Source: Odontesthes bonariensis
Taxonomy: Eukaryota > Chordata > Actinopteri > Atheriniformes > Atherinopsidae
Assembly: GCF_027942865.1 (NCBI RefSeq)
Contig: NC_134509.1
Coordinates: 28,714,197 to 28,778,196, forward strand
Direction of reading: 5' to 3'
DNA: 64,000 nt
The notes below the pieces were generated by a model, which saw only the letters and a program-made list of their open reading frames with translations, was not told the origin of the DNA and did no database searches. Shown here piece after piece: positions 1 through 10,312 of the stretch; positions within the stretch are counted from its first letter, which is position 1; every line of letters starts with the position of its first letter. The translations under genes were made by a program, and so were the position numbers.

Positions 1-135
1 AATGTACTGATATATCGGCCTAATTCTGGTATCAGCCGATATTCAGCTTGTTGACCTGTCGGCAAAAAAGGAAAACACGAACCGTTGGGAGTAGCTGATG
101 TTTATCTGATGTTTTACTGACCCTGCTCAGAAACA
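1..135. repeat. Possible degenerate interspersed repeat at the left edge
   Basis: The first ~60 bases contain near-palindromic words built on ATATCGGC / GCCGATAT, which recur in many teleost interspersed repeats. The element runs off the window, so neither family nor ends can be set. The call rests on resemblance only. Confidence 0.3.
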
Positions 136-1633
136 AACAGGATTAGCCTGCAGCTGCAGACTCAGCAAAAACCCAATAAGTGACAAATAAGTCTAATTCC
201 ATAGCAGGCAATTTTTTTTTCATAAGAACATTTTGTTTGGCTAATTGAGTACAAGTGAGGAAGTAACACTTTAACAGGTTAAAATGGCTTTTGAAACTGT
301 TCTTTTTCACCTAAAGGATTGTATTCATGTGACGGTTTGCACTGAAGGTTGGTTAATACTTTTGCGTTCATTTAATTAACTAGTTGTTCCATTTTTTATC
401 TTTCGTGATGCATATTTGTATTGTTTAACTGACATCAAAATATGTTGATGAAGATTCTGTCATCCAGTTCATGGTAATCATAAGAGCTTGAATAAAGGCA
501 ACTGGACTTGTTTGTGGATCTTGAAAAGGCTTCTTCAGTTCTGAACTGAAAAAAAAAACAAAAAACATAAGAATGACCAGTCAAAAACTGGTTAATTTTT
601 AAGTTTTTGTCTCTAAGTCACTTTAATCTATTTTAAATTCCTTAATAAAATCATCTTCTTTAATCTGAAGCAGTTCTGAAGTTGATTCTTTGTAAAGCCA
701 GCATCTAACTAAGCAGTCAGGGACTAAAGAGTCAGGGAACAGACAGCAAGAATAAGTTGTGATTTGTAAATGTTTTCTACTTGTAAATAATCTCTCTCAC
801 TGTGAAGAATTTGAGCTTTGTTTTTGTTAAATAAAAAAAATAAAAAAACCTGACATGATTCAATTTGTCATATGTTGTTCATCTGAGGTTGTAATTACCT
901 GATTTTAAGACCTGGCATAGACCAGACGATTTTATAATGTCCTCATACATAAATCCTTAGAAGTCACAGAGAGTGTACTGTTTTGTTAACATAACGGAAG
1001 TCTGATGTCACGTCTCCCAAAATCACGGAGCTTCTCAGTCAGTAATGCTCTGCTGGAAACTTGCAGGTTGATAACTAAAACAAGCCTCTTATGAGCAGAT
1101 CAAACATAACCGACTGTCATCTTATACTCAAGGAAATGTGACCTTTCGTACAAAGAATGTGATGGTTGCCATTATTATACTCTTCAGTTATACTTATATA
1201 TATAATTGAAGAGTGTAGACTCTGAAGTACGTCCTTCTCATTGTGTATGTTTAACTTCATATGGGATGAAATGTTTAAAAAGATTTGCAAATTAGATGAT
1301 TATTTCCAAGTTTATTGACTATTACGTCACTTTTGGACCGGTCTTTAGAGAAGAAAGACAGAAAAGCAATAACAAGTTATACTTCCACATCAGAGTTATC
1401 TAAGGGGGCACAAAAAGTGAGAAAGAGGAGGAGAGATGAAAGAAAAAAAAAAAAGAGTTCTGAAAAAGAGGAGACAAAAGTAGGAGGGAACAGATTTGGC
1501 AGACAGAAAAGGAGCTTAGTGAGCAGTGATGAGAAGTGGGGTGTGTCATCAGCGATAAATGAGCTCAGCGAGTCTTGTAGGGATCACTGAGCTGTGTGAA
1601 CCCAGCAGGTCGGCCTCTCTTCAGCCCTGAAAG
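136..1633. other. Intergenic sequence upstream of the TAAR-like gene
   Basis: AT-rich, with no convincing coding exon. A short open frame at 1315-1590 is lysine/arginine-rich low-complexity sequence and is not supported. A 14-bp stem hairpin (1179-1192 pairing with 1201-1214, 13 of 14 matched, AT-rich loop) lies about 420 bases before the receptor start codon. The TAAR promoter must lie here, but no clear TATA box could be assigned. Confidence 0.5.
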
Positions 1634-2626
1634 ATGGACAGCCTGGACAGAGCTGAACTCTGCTACCTTCAGCTCCTGAGTTTGTCCTGCAGAGGTTTGA
1701 TGCGTCCTCGCTCCGAGGCTGTCCTCCTCTATGCACTGTTCTCCTCCATCTCTGTGCTCACAGTTGTTCTTAACTTGCTGGTTATCATGTCCATCTCCTA
1801 CTTCAGACAGCTCCACACACCCACCAATGTGCTGATGCTCTCCCTGGCCGTCGCAGACCTCCTTGTTGGGTTGCTGGTGATGCCGGTGGAAACGGTGCGA
1901 CTCATTGAGCCCTGCTGGCTGCTGGGTGAACTCATGTGTGCGCTCTCGTGCATCAACAGCTTCATTCTCACCTCAGCCTCTGTGGGGAACATGGTGCTCA
2001 TATCGATTGATTGTTATGTAGCAATTTGTTTTCCTCTGCAATACTCTGTAAAAATCACTCACAGCAGAGCAGAGGTGTCAGTGAGTCTCTGCTGGGCCTT
2101 TTCTCTCATCTACAACGGGCTCATCTTAAAGGACTATCTCAGAGGGCCAGACAGATACACCTCCTGCTACGGGGAGTGTTTAGTGGTGATCAGCTTTGTT
2201 TCTGGAACTGTCGACCTCATGTTCACTTTCTTTGTGCCTTGCTCAGTCATCCTGATTCTGTATATGAGAGTATTTGTTGTGGCTGTGTCTCAGGCTCGTG
2301 CCGCGCAGTTTCACATCACAGCTGCTGCAGCTGGTACAGCCAAAGTCCCAGCAAAGAAATCAGAAAGAAAAGCAGCCAGGACTCTTGGTATCGAGATATT
2401 GGTGTTCTTGTTAACTTTCTGTCCATATTACTATCCATCTCTAGCAGGACAGGACATCTCAAACAATGCTTCATCTTGGGCAAGTGTGTCCTGGCTGCTA
2501 TATTTAAATTCCTGTTTGAACCCACTGATATATGCTTTTTTCTATGCCTGGTTTAGAAAAGCGATCTCTTTAATCATCACCCTGAAAATACTAAAGCAGG
2601 ACTCCTCTCAGGTGAATATACTTTAA
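1634..2626 (+). CDS. Trace amine-associated receptor-like GPCR (single exon, altered microswitches)
   Basis: A 330-residue class A GPCR in one exon, the usual TAAR layout. Seven hydrophobic segments lie near residues 27-52, 63-85, 100-122, 142-161, 184-210, 245-268 and 280-303. TAAR hallmarks visible: RPRSEAVLLY before TM1, FRQLHTPTN after TM1, LAVADLLVGLLVMP in TM2, and the TM7 fingerprint NSCLNPLIYAFFYAWFRK (residues 292-309). Cys10 and Cys19 in the N-terminus and Cys102/Cys178 could form the TAAR disulfides. The TM3 aspartate of amine receptors is replaced (INSF..LTSAS), while Asp194 sits in TM5, the arrangement known for the fish clade that recognises amines through TM5. Oddities: DRY is DCY (126-128) and the TM6 CWxP tryptophan is Phe (LLTFCPYYYPS). 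No N-terminal N-glycosylation sequon is visible. Expected role is olfactory amine detection coupled to a G protein; whether this copy signals is open. Confidence 0.9.
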   Translation: MDSLDRAELCYLQLLSLSCRGLMRPRSEAVLLYALFSSISVLTVVLNLLVIMSISYFRQLHTPTNVLMLSLAVADLLVGLLVMPVETVRLIEPCWLLGELMCALSCINSFILTSASVGNMVLISIDCYVAICFPLQYSVKITHSRAEVSVSLCWAFSLIYNGLILKDYLRGPDRYTSCYGECLVVISFVSGTVDLMFTFFVPCSVILILYMRVFVVAVSQARAAQFHITAAAAGTAKVPAKKSERKAARTLGIEILVFLLTFCPYYYPSLAGQDISNNASSWASVSWLLYLNSCLNPLIYAFFYAWFRKAISLIITLKILKQDSSQVNIL

Positions 2627-2905
2627 AGTCACAAAACATATTTAGTCTGAACAAACAACCTGGCAAAAAAAAGGTGGTTTATACTTAAACTGATGGGGCA
2701 GCCGGTGGTTTATGCTGTTTGAGCTACTGACAGTTTACATTTGTACCTTCCAGCCTGTTAAGCCTGTCAGAATAAGGACTCCTTTCTAACACTGACATTT
2801 TTTTTTAGGTAGTGCAATTTCCAGTCTGTGAAAGCTGCATCAGAGTGTGCTGTGCGAAGCTGAACCGATTGCACTGATGCAAACCTGTTATGCTCCCACA
2901 CAGGA

Positions 2906-2911
2906 AATAAA
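2906..2911 (+). promoter_or_regulatory. Candidate poly(A) signal of the TAAR-like gene
   Basis: AATAAA about 280 bases after the receptor stop codon, on the same strand. It is the first canonical hexamer downstream. Confidence 0.5.
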
Positions 2912-4828
2912 ATGTCCAATCGTCCAGAAACTCCTTGTCTTCCTTAAATAAACACAACGCAGAGTCGAGGGGTTATTTGGTCTTCCAAATAACCAAAGTG
3001 ACTGCAATTTCCCCCGTTATGTCCATAAGTACCATAAAAGTCCATAGGACTGAGGTATATTTGTCTAGGTAGCATAATTTATTGTAATAATTTTTTGTTA
3101 TTTTTTGCATAATTTGCCAATCAGTTAATATTACACCTTAACCATTATTTATTTATTTTCCTCATATTGTTCCAGGATTCTATGAAATAAGTAAACACAT
3201 AAGCTCTTAATGATAAGATTCATTCAATTTTCATTCTAAAGAATGTAATTAAAATGACAGCATATAAATCCAAGTCAAGTGTTTATTGAAGTTTTGGAAA
3301 ATATGACTTAGAAAAGCATAACCAGTTGTCAAACATGGTTAAGTGCAGCTTACTTATGTGAGATTTTTCTCTTTTTTAAATATAATACTGCACCATTAAC
3401 AATGAATGTGTCATTATACATTCTGCTACCATTGTCAACATTATATAAAAGATTTAAATCATTACAAGTCAATGATTGAGCACAAAAGGGTAAGTTATTT
3501 AGCTACATCAAATACTACCTGGAAAAATAGCAGGGTTGGTGGAGCCCTGGGTTTCATCTTTGCCTCGCAAGGCGAGCCCGAAAATCCTGCAAAATTCTTC
3601 CAAACTTCCTTCTCTGCATTAGTACGACGACGACTAAAGGGTACTTCTGTCAGAAACACCACCGTATTGTTGCACTCGACACCCGCCACCTTCTTCATAG
3701 AATGTTTTTTTTTTTTTTTTTATTTATTCAAAACCACAATGTTACAACAACAAGTAGAATGTTCATGGTCCCGCGCAACAGACATATGACGAAAGCACGT
3801 TGTGCGTCGTTTGTTCGAGCACATAAACCCTCATAGAAAATGTATTGGGAGCAGGATTTTTGAAAAAAACCGAGGTCCCATTCATGTCAATGGGAGCTTC
3901 CTGGTGCAAATTCGATCCTGACAGAAATCGCACAAAATGGGCGTAGCAACACCAGGCGCGACCTTAATCTGATTGGACAATGACATATACAACCAGTTTG
4001 CCTACAGCAGATCAGTCCCACCTTAGCAACTAGATAAAAAAAAAGAAAAAAAACTCCGTGTTTGGTAGTGCGTCGCACAAATCGCCCCTATGGAGCCGCC
4101 ACTGCTTTCTAATATAATCTGTAGCGGTTTAGAACTCAAGAACTAACCTGCAACCTGATGTGAAGGTGACTTTGATTTTCAACATTTACTCCATCAGTAA
4201 ACGTAATCTCTTCCAATTTTAGTTCATCCAAAATGAAAAAGGAAAAACAAAAACACTGAAAGTGATGGACATTTTCATCAGTATTTATTTAAAAAGGCTG
4301 ATGATTTATTTCAATTCGTATTCTTGCAAAAAAAATAAGATAAGATAAGCACTTTGTACTTTTACCTACAAGGTGGATTCATCTGCAGTGGTAAAAGCTT
4401 GAGTTACATGTACAAGAAAAAGATATTTCTCAATGTTTCAACAAAAGAAAAGCAACACCAGAGAATATTTAAAGCCTCTGGATAGTGGAGTTTCGGAGTG
4501 ACAAATGCATGAAATAATTTAGTAAAACTCTTGGCCCAAATCCTCTCCTCTTAATAGTGAAAAAGACATTTTAGTTGATTAAATTACTGATGATGGTTGG
4601 AAAGAGACTCCTCGTGATCTAAATAAGAGATCCTGAGGTGGGGTGATGTGTGAGGGAAAGTTTCGTGTGGGGGAAGAGAACCGCAATTATGACAGAATGT
4701 GCAAATAAAAAGCTGCTGGCTTTGTTTTTAATGAACGTGTGTGAATAGATGTAATAAAGAAGCAAAATGAAAGAAACAAAAAAAGGTTTATTTGTGTAAA
4801 AACTGGCAAAATATTTAAGCTTAAAATT
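2912..4828. other. Intergenic spacer between TAAR-like gene and nsmce1
   Basis: No coding exon recognised on either strand. Mostly AT-rich. The block 3530-4105 is different: more GC-rich, with a poly-T tract at 3704-3721 and a small palindrome (CCCATT...AATGGG) near 3877-3893, and it looks like an unclassified interspersed repeat. Confidence 0.5.
3530..4105. repeat. Unclassified repeat-like block
   Basis: Base composition and texture differ from both flanks, and the block contains words such as CAATGGGAGC that are common in fish repeats. I could not find terminal inverted repeats, a target duplication or coding remains, so no family is named. Confidence 0.3.
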
Positions 4829-4834
4829 TGGTTT
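4829..4834 (-). promoter_or_regulatory. nsmce1: Candidate poly(A) signal of nsmce1
   Basis: AATAAA on the minus strand (TTTATT on plus) about 50 bases after the nsmce1 stop. A second hexamer lies at 4788-4793; either could be used. Confidence 0.55.
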
Positions 4835-4882
4835 ATTACAAACGGTTTAAAAAAAGAATAAACACAGCAAATGCTGAAGTCC

Positions 4883-7462
4883 TCATCTCTTGGACTTGGA
4901 ATGAGGTCGTCTGACTTCTGCAAAGAAGAGAACAAAGATAATGACGATAAACAGTAGCAAATGTTTATATCTGCTTTCATGCATCTATCCCCATCTCTGC
5001 TATTCATACAAACGCAGGAGCTTATTTATATATTACACCACTGATTTCCAAATGTATAATTTACTTCTGTGACACAAAAATCTGCAAAGTGAGAGTTAAT
5101 CACCGAATATGAAGGAATATCTAAATAATATTATTTTACTTGTAATGTGTGCACAGATAGCATGCAGTAAAGAAATATACCGACCGGGGATTTCATGTGG
5201 CCAAAAGTCATCGCAAGCTGGACATCGTGGCTCTGTTCTTCCTTTGAAGTATCTGGCCACACATGGGTTGTGTATTTTTATGCCACAAGTGGGATTCTCA
5301 CAAATTTGGCACTGGGGGACAGAAGAGAGAGTCTCAGATCAGATGAATACTGTGAGCTAACATTACACAGGAAAAAAAAACAAAAAAAGTACATGAAGTT
5401 TGAATCTTACTTAATCTATCTGGATTGCTGACAATTCTAGGTCATTTTTAACTAATTCTAAACTAAACACACTGCTCAGATGTAGCCGGGCAGCTTCAAA
5501 CGGCGCATCAAAATCTTTTCAACTCTTAAAGCCCAAAAATGTCAGCATCTTCCTACTTTACAGTCGTTATAAGATTAAACGAGCACCTGAATTTATTCAT
5601 GTAGATGTCAAACGGGTGCAAGCGTAACAGTATAAGGAAGGGGTGCGACATAAAGCAGGGAGGCATTTACCTGGAAGGCGATGTTGTGACAGATGTGGCA
5701 CACCTTGACCTGGTCTTGGTACATTGCACGAATGTACGGCTCCATCTCTATGATACATCGGACGGACAGAGTGTACTCCCCCTGTTTCTGAGTTCATAAA
5801 AAGCACCCAGTCACACACTAGAGACGCATGAACCCAGTGGGAGCAAAAAGTTCTGGAAAACACAGGAAGGCGAGTGGAAACTGCTCCAATTTCAGGCGAT
5901 ACGTGAAATGTTATTCAAGCTGCTTTGAAAATAAAATGTAGTCCAAAAAGCGTTGTCATTGTGTCGAGCTGAAATAAACTACTTAAAAGATATATTCTTA
6001 GTTCATGTGACTGCGTACCCTGCCTGCCGCCTTATGGCAGCTGTTATAGGTTCCAGCCCCCCACAACCCTGAATAGGATGAAGCGTGTACGGAAAATGAA
6101 CGAATGGATGAACAGAGTTAAAAAGAGGCCACAGTTGATAAGTCCTAGTTTTAAAATGACTCTGACACACAATCCAGTCATGTTGTGAACCCCTGGTGCA
6201 CACGCAGTGTTTTTTACCTCACAGAACCATTTATCATTCACGAGTCGGGTCAAAAGATGCTCCGTTTCACTCTTCTTCAGCTTTTTGGAGGTCATGGAGT
6301 CGGTGCTGTTCAGGATCTCTGTGGAGGAGGCCTTGCCATTCTCAGAGCTCACAATCAGGTCCACCTAATCAAATATTACACCACGCTTACAGAAATATCT
6401 AGAAAAATCTGTCGGTGGAAATCCACAGGTAATATCCCGTGTGTGTTTGAATGTAATCACCTCTTTCACAGTCTTTACAAAAAGCATTTACACAATTTCT
6501 GAGAAAACTGTCCGGCAGAAGGGTGTAAGCCCAACTCACCGTTTTCCTGAACAGCTCGAGTTCATTGTCAGCATAATCTGACGTCATCCTGGTCACATCA
6601 GTTTCAGCTGTGTTCACCTGGACGAGATTAACTATTATTAACCAAGTTAACCCCGCTCAATGATCCACACAAACACACATCGAGCAACAACAAATCTTTG
6701 CAAGTTGAGCAAAGGCCACGAACCAATGCGTAGTACTGCTGACCATTGTCCTCAGACATCCCTTTTCTAATTTGCATGAACATTGGCTGCAGCTTTGAAT
6801 TGATGGTATCGATGAAGTCATCCAGTTTGTCAGGAACATAATGTGCTGCAAATAAAAGGGAGAAAGAGACACACACAAAAAAAGAACTATGTTTGATTAT
6901 ATCCAAAACGTATTTGTAGCTCTTGGCACTTTTTCCTAAAGTTAAACATTATCAGCCCTGCAAAGCCTTATGAATACAAGAGTTTAATAACGCCACTAAC
7001 CTGATGCCCGATGAATTAGTCATGGGATGATAGGCAGTGGAATAAATATAGAGAATAAGCCTGAATCTACCTGCAATATTTTTTACTTATGCTTTTCACA
7101 ACAAGTGTTATCAGATCCTAAATCATTGAGATTTCAGCGTAATGCTAATTTAAAATAGTTGGAGTCAACCTGAAAGCAAATTGCAGTACAGGAGTCTAAA
7201 TATTCCTGGTATTTCCATACAGTGCCAACATTCAGCCAATATGAACATTTTGGACTTCTGGATGGAGAAGTAACGCTGCTCTTTAATTCACTGACTGTGA
7301 AATACTGGACACGTTAAACTTTAAAAATAAAATAAATCACTCACCTTTGTGTGTTTCACAACAATATTGATAGAGGGCCGATGCTCCTGGCTCATCAGTG
7401 ACGCCACAGCTCATCATGGTCTGGAGAAACCTTCGATGGCTGTCTCCCATCTGTCGTGACAT
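4883..7462 (-). CDS. nsmce1: NSMCE1, RING-like subunit of the SMC5/6 complex
   Basis: Deduced 247-aa protein (human about 266) from seven exons that keep one frame: 7345-7462, 6724-6845, 6540-6617, 6218-6364, 5671-5787, 5185-5311, 4883-4917. Exon 1 begins [17 protein letters not shown]; later exons give [28 protein letters not shown] and [13 protein letters not shown], all matching the winged-helix Nse1 core. The C-terminal RING-like zinc domain is split across two exons: VCHIC in 5671-5787, then [19 protein letters not shown] and [15 protein letters not shown] in 5185-5311. The spacing of the second Cys pair (CENPTC) is two residues longer than I recall for human (CETC). The tail is short, ending in HSKSKR. 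Nse1 binds Nse3 (a MAGE protein) and Nse4 and supports DNA-repair ubiquitin ligase activity in the nucleus. The start is the first in-frame ATG after an intron acceptor, with the promoter and a noncoding exon probably near 7984-8110. The last exon is the least certain because it is only 35 nt. Confidence 0.93.
6008..6110 (+). repeat. Short interspersed-repeat tail in an nsmce1 intron
   Basis: The string runs from CTGCCGCCTTATGGCAGC through CCCCACAACCCTGAATAGGA to a tail with ATGAACGAATGGATG. This is the ubiquitous fish retroposon 3' end in which a CGACCCTGAAxAGGATAAGCG-like block precedes an (ATGG)n tail. Diverged, hence old. Confidence 0.6.
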
Positions 7463-7521
7463 GACTCTGGACAAAAAGAAATAGTGGCTGTATTATACAG
7501 GAAGAAGGTTGTCTTTCTTCG

Positions 7522-7525
<4 letters not shown>

Positions 7526-7562
<37 letters not shown>
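7526..7562. repeat. (TA)n microsatellite
   Basis: About 18 perfect TA units, lying in the first intron of nsmce1. Confidence 0.9.
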
Positions 7563-7566
<4 letters not shown>

Positions 7567-7983
7567 TCATTAAGGAGATTAATGTGGATCTGCAGCGTTC
7601 ACGGCGAGATGACATTTGGTAGAAAAAGTCGCCACGCTGTGTAAAATGAGTTTGGAAAAAGATTAGCAAATCTCCAAAATTATTCCTCCTGCATGATTCT
7701 AAATGAAGATACAGATCCATCGAATATTTTATTGAAATGACAGAAAGTTCATGGACCTTAAAATAGAAGCTAACGTTTCCTCATCTCCCTTAATTTAATG
7801 CGATAGTGAAAACTGAGGATACAGTCCTAACGTCTGTTGACTGTTAACGGTTTTTAACGGCTGTCACAACGCACAGATTTGAAAAGTACTGGTGGATCAT
7901 TAATTTTTTCCTGATTAAATTGCCCTCGTTTTACAATTAATGCAAAAAGAGCTTCTTAACACCTGAGTGTAAAGTAAGTTTAC

Positions 7984-8110
7984 CTTCTCCCCTCCTTCCC
8001 ACGGCGCGCCTTCCGTGTTTGGTTTTCTTTTCTTGGTATATGAGGTGTGTTACTGCCCCCTGCTGCTGCGGAGGCTCCGGCGCATTCTACAACATGCACG
8101 TGGTGGTTGG
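7984..8110 (-). promoter_or_regulatory. nsmce1: Probable nsmce1 promoter and noncoding first exon
   Basis: A GC-rich patch in an AT-rich setting, containing GGCGCGCC, and read on the minus strand it ends in GGGGAGAAG followed by a donor GTAAAC at 7983. That fits a 5'-UTR exon spliced to the coding exon at 7462. Inference from composition and the donor only. Confidence 0.45.
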
Positions 8111-8301
8111 GATTTGCACCTATTTTGCTGTCTATCATTATTTTACAACCAGGGGTACTAGTTAGTCATTAGTTAATACCTTTTTACCATACGTGGGATA
8201 AAATAAGAAACTGTTTTGAAAACAATGCTGTTAACTATTAAGAGTTTGAGTGTGTAATAGTGTCAGCAGTTTGCTCTTAGGACATGAGAACTGTAGTTAT
8301 A

Positions 8302-8775
8302 CAGTACAGCCATGTGACAAAGTACACCCCTTAAAGATATATCAGATACTTACAGAGGATTTCATGGTGGACTGGCTGCAAGGTGTCCAGGTCCTGTGGC
8401 TGCAAAACAAGCCCAAACCATCAGCCCTCCTCCACCGTGCTTGACAGTTATGAGGTGTTTACAATGATATTCTGTATTTAGTTTTTTATTTATCACGGTG
8501 CTGTGGATTATTGCCAACCATCTCTCCAGATGTAGCTCTTGGTTCCAGTCTGAAATGTCTGCTCTTTTGAAGATTAGCAACTTCCTTGAATGTTTTCTTC
8601 CTCTATAGACTGATGAACTCCAAATAGTTTGAAAATGGCCTGAAAAACCTTCCCAGATTGATGGGCAGCAACATTTGATTCTCGAAGATCATTGCTGATG
8701 TCTTTCCTCCTTGGCATTGTAACACATATCTGAGTGCTCAGAGTAGCAAACTGATAAAACATCTGCTGCAAGGAC
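8302..8775 (-). mobile_element. Tc1-like transposon remnant
   Basis: The left end CAGTACAGCCATGTGAC follows a TA dinucleotide and resembles Tc1-type termini. Minus-strand translation gives the transposase N-terminus MPRRKDISNDLRESNVAAHQ (8720 down) and, from 8580 down, a central fragment with HLITVKHGGGGLMVWACFAA. The helix-turn-helix to catalytic core portion between them is missing, as are the right terminal repeat and the C-terminus. An old internally deleted copy, not functional. Confidence 0.8.
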
Positions 8776-8841
8776 CGAAAATATCCTGTTGGGTGTTGTA
8801 TCAGGTTGCATTAATCAAACAACAAGACTTATTCTAAATGC

Positions 8842-10312
8842 TTTATTTCTCTAACAAATTAAATAAGAACATATGATACAAGGTGTCTGAGTTTTTGATT
8901 ATAATATAGCCTATTATCAACATTTAAATACAGTATCAGATGTCATCAAGCTTTACTGCAGCATTTAGCCTAATATTCCTCAACATTAGATCATTTCCTT
9001 TGAGGCTTTTTATCACCAAGTTCAAGTTCAAAATGTGTCAGAAAACAGTTGAGCTATCATAACTGTGCATATCAGGGCAAAATAGTGATCAGTGTGTTTG
9101 CATCCACGCAAATAACTATTAAGGCAACAATATGAGGGTAATGGTGTCACAAAATTGTTTCAGAGAATTCTTCTTTGAGTTTAGATAAGTAATGCTGTGA
9201 AAGTGTTCATTAAGCAGCAGGAAACCTCTAAAAACAACCAGAGACAACTGCTGTGTGATATTTGGGTCTGCTATTTGGCTTATTTTGATTTTTAAACAGA
9301 TTTATTTAAATGTACAGTTGGTAAATTGTTGCAGGGTTGTCAGAGTACTGCCTTAATATGTTAAATCAAATGATCACGGTCTATGCAAACACGCTGATAT
9401 ACACACAGCGTACAGTTTCTGCTCAGTGTCAAACCAAACAACTACATAAAGAATAAACCACTTTCCGCAGTTATAATGCACAGTGAATGTTCCCTGTCCA
9501 TTATTGTTAAAATCAAAATTGGCTTTGTTAAATTGCAACCAGGCATGCCTTGGACAAACTTCCTTGTTAATATTAAACTCCCAGATGTACAACCCATGTG
9601 TATGTTAAGAACAGCCTTTCCGATGTAAACAGGATCCTTACCATGCAGTGACTGACTGCACAGCATCTTTGTAGAAAAGGAGGCCTTTCATCAATCATAA
9701 AGCAAGAAATGGATAACGCTCTTACAGGGGGGCAGTACAAATGCCAATAGCATTTCACGATATATCTTTTCCCACTGCATCGACAAACATATGCCTGGGA
9801 ATAGTGTGTTAAGCAATTTGTACTTTTTAAAAAATGTATTCACATCAAACAGTTTGATCAAGTGCGGGTGTTCTTCACTGAGCAAAGGGACATCAATCCC
9901 AAAAGGAAACAAGACTCTTGGTCATCAATGCCAAATAAAATCTGGATAAACAGAAAGCACCAAGAAAGTTATCCATAAGGTGATCAATCCTAGCATGTGT
10001 GGCTCCCGCATGTGGTGACGTTTTACATTTTAGATGGGCTTACGTATTTTAGCGCAGCATTTCCATCACCATCTTCTTATTTCTCCAAAGTGCCAATTGT
10101 TGACTCGGTGTGCTTTTGGCCCCGGGTAAAGTCTTTTTGTTTTTTTGTTTTTTTTATTCAGTTGGCAGCAGTTGGGGTGAGAAAACAGCAAAACCTGAGG
10201 ACCAAAGATTTGATGTAAAGAACAGAATGAAAAGATAACAATCGTCATGTGACTGTGTGTGTTTTTCTGACTGGCTGTCCATGTAGTGGTAGTGGTCTTT
10301 TTACCTTGTGTT
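8842..10312 (-). other. vps37a: Probable vps37a 3' UTR and downstream flank
   Basis: This follows the vps37a stop codon. Minus-strand AATAAA hexamers lie at 10153-10158, 9301-9306 and 8842-8847, so the mRNA end could fall at any of these. Several short open frames in different phases overlap here, but none shows a recognisable domain or splice structure. Confidence 0.5.

Noticed and set aside
9374-9912. Cluster of 60-75-codon minus-strand frames
   Set aside because: They overlap in different phases, share no splice signals that would join them, and lie downstream of the vps37a stop, where 3' UTR is expected.
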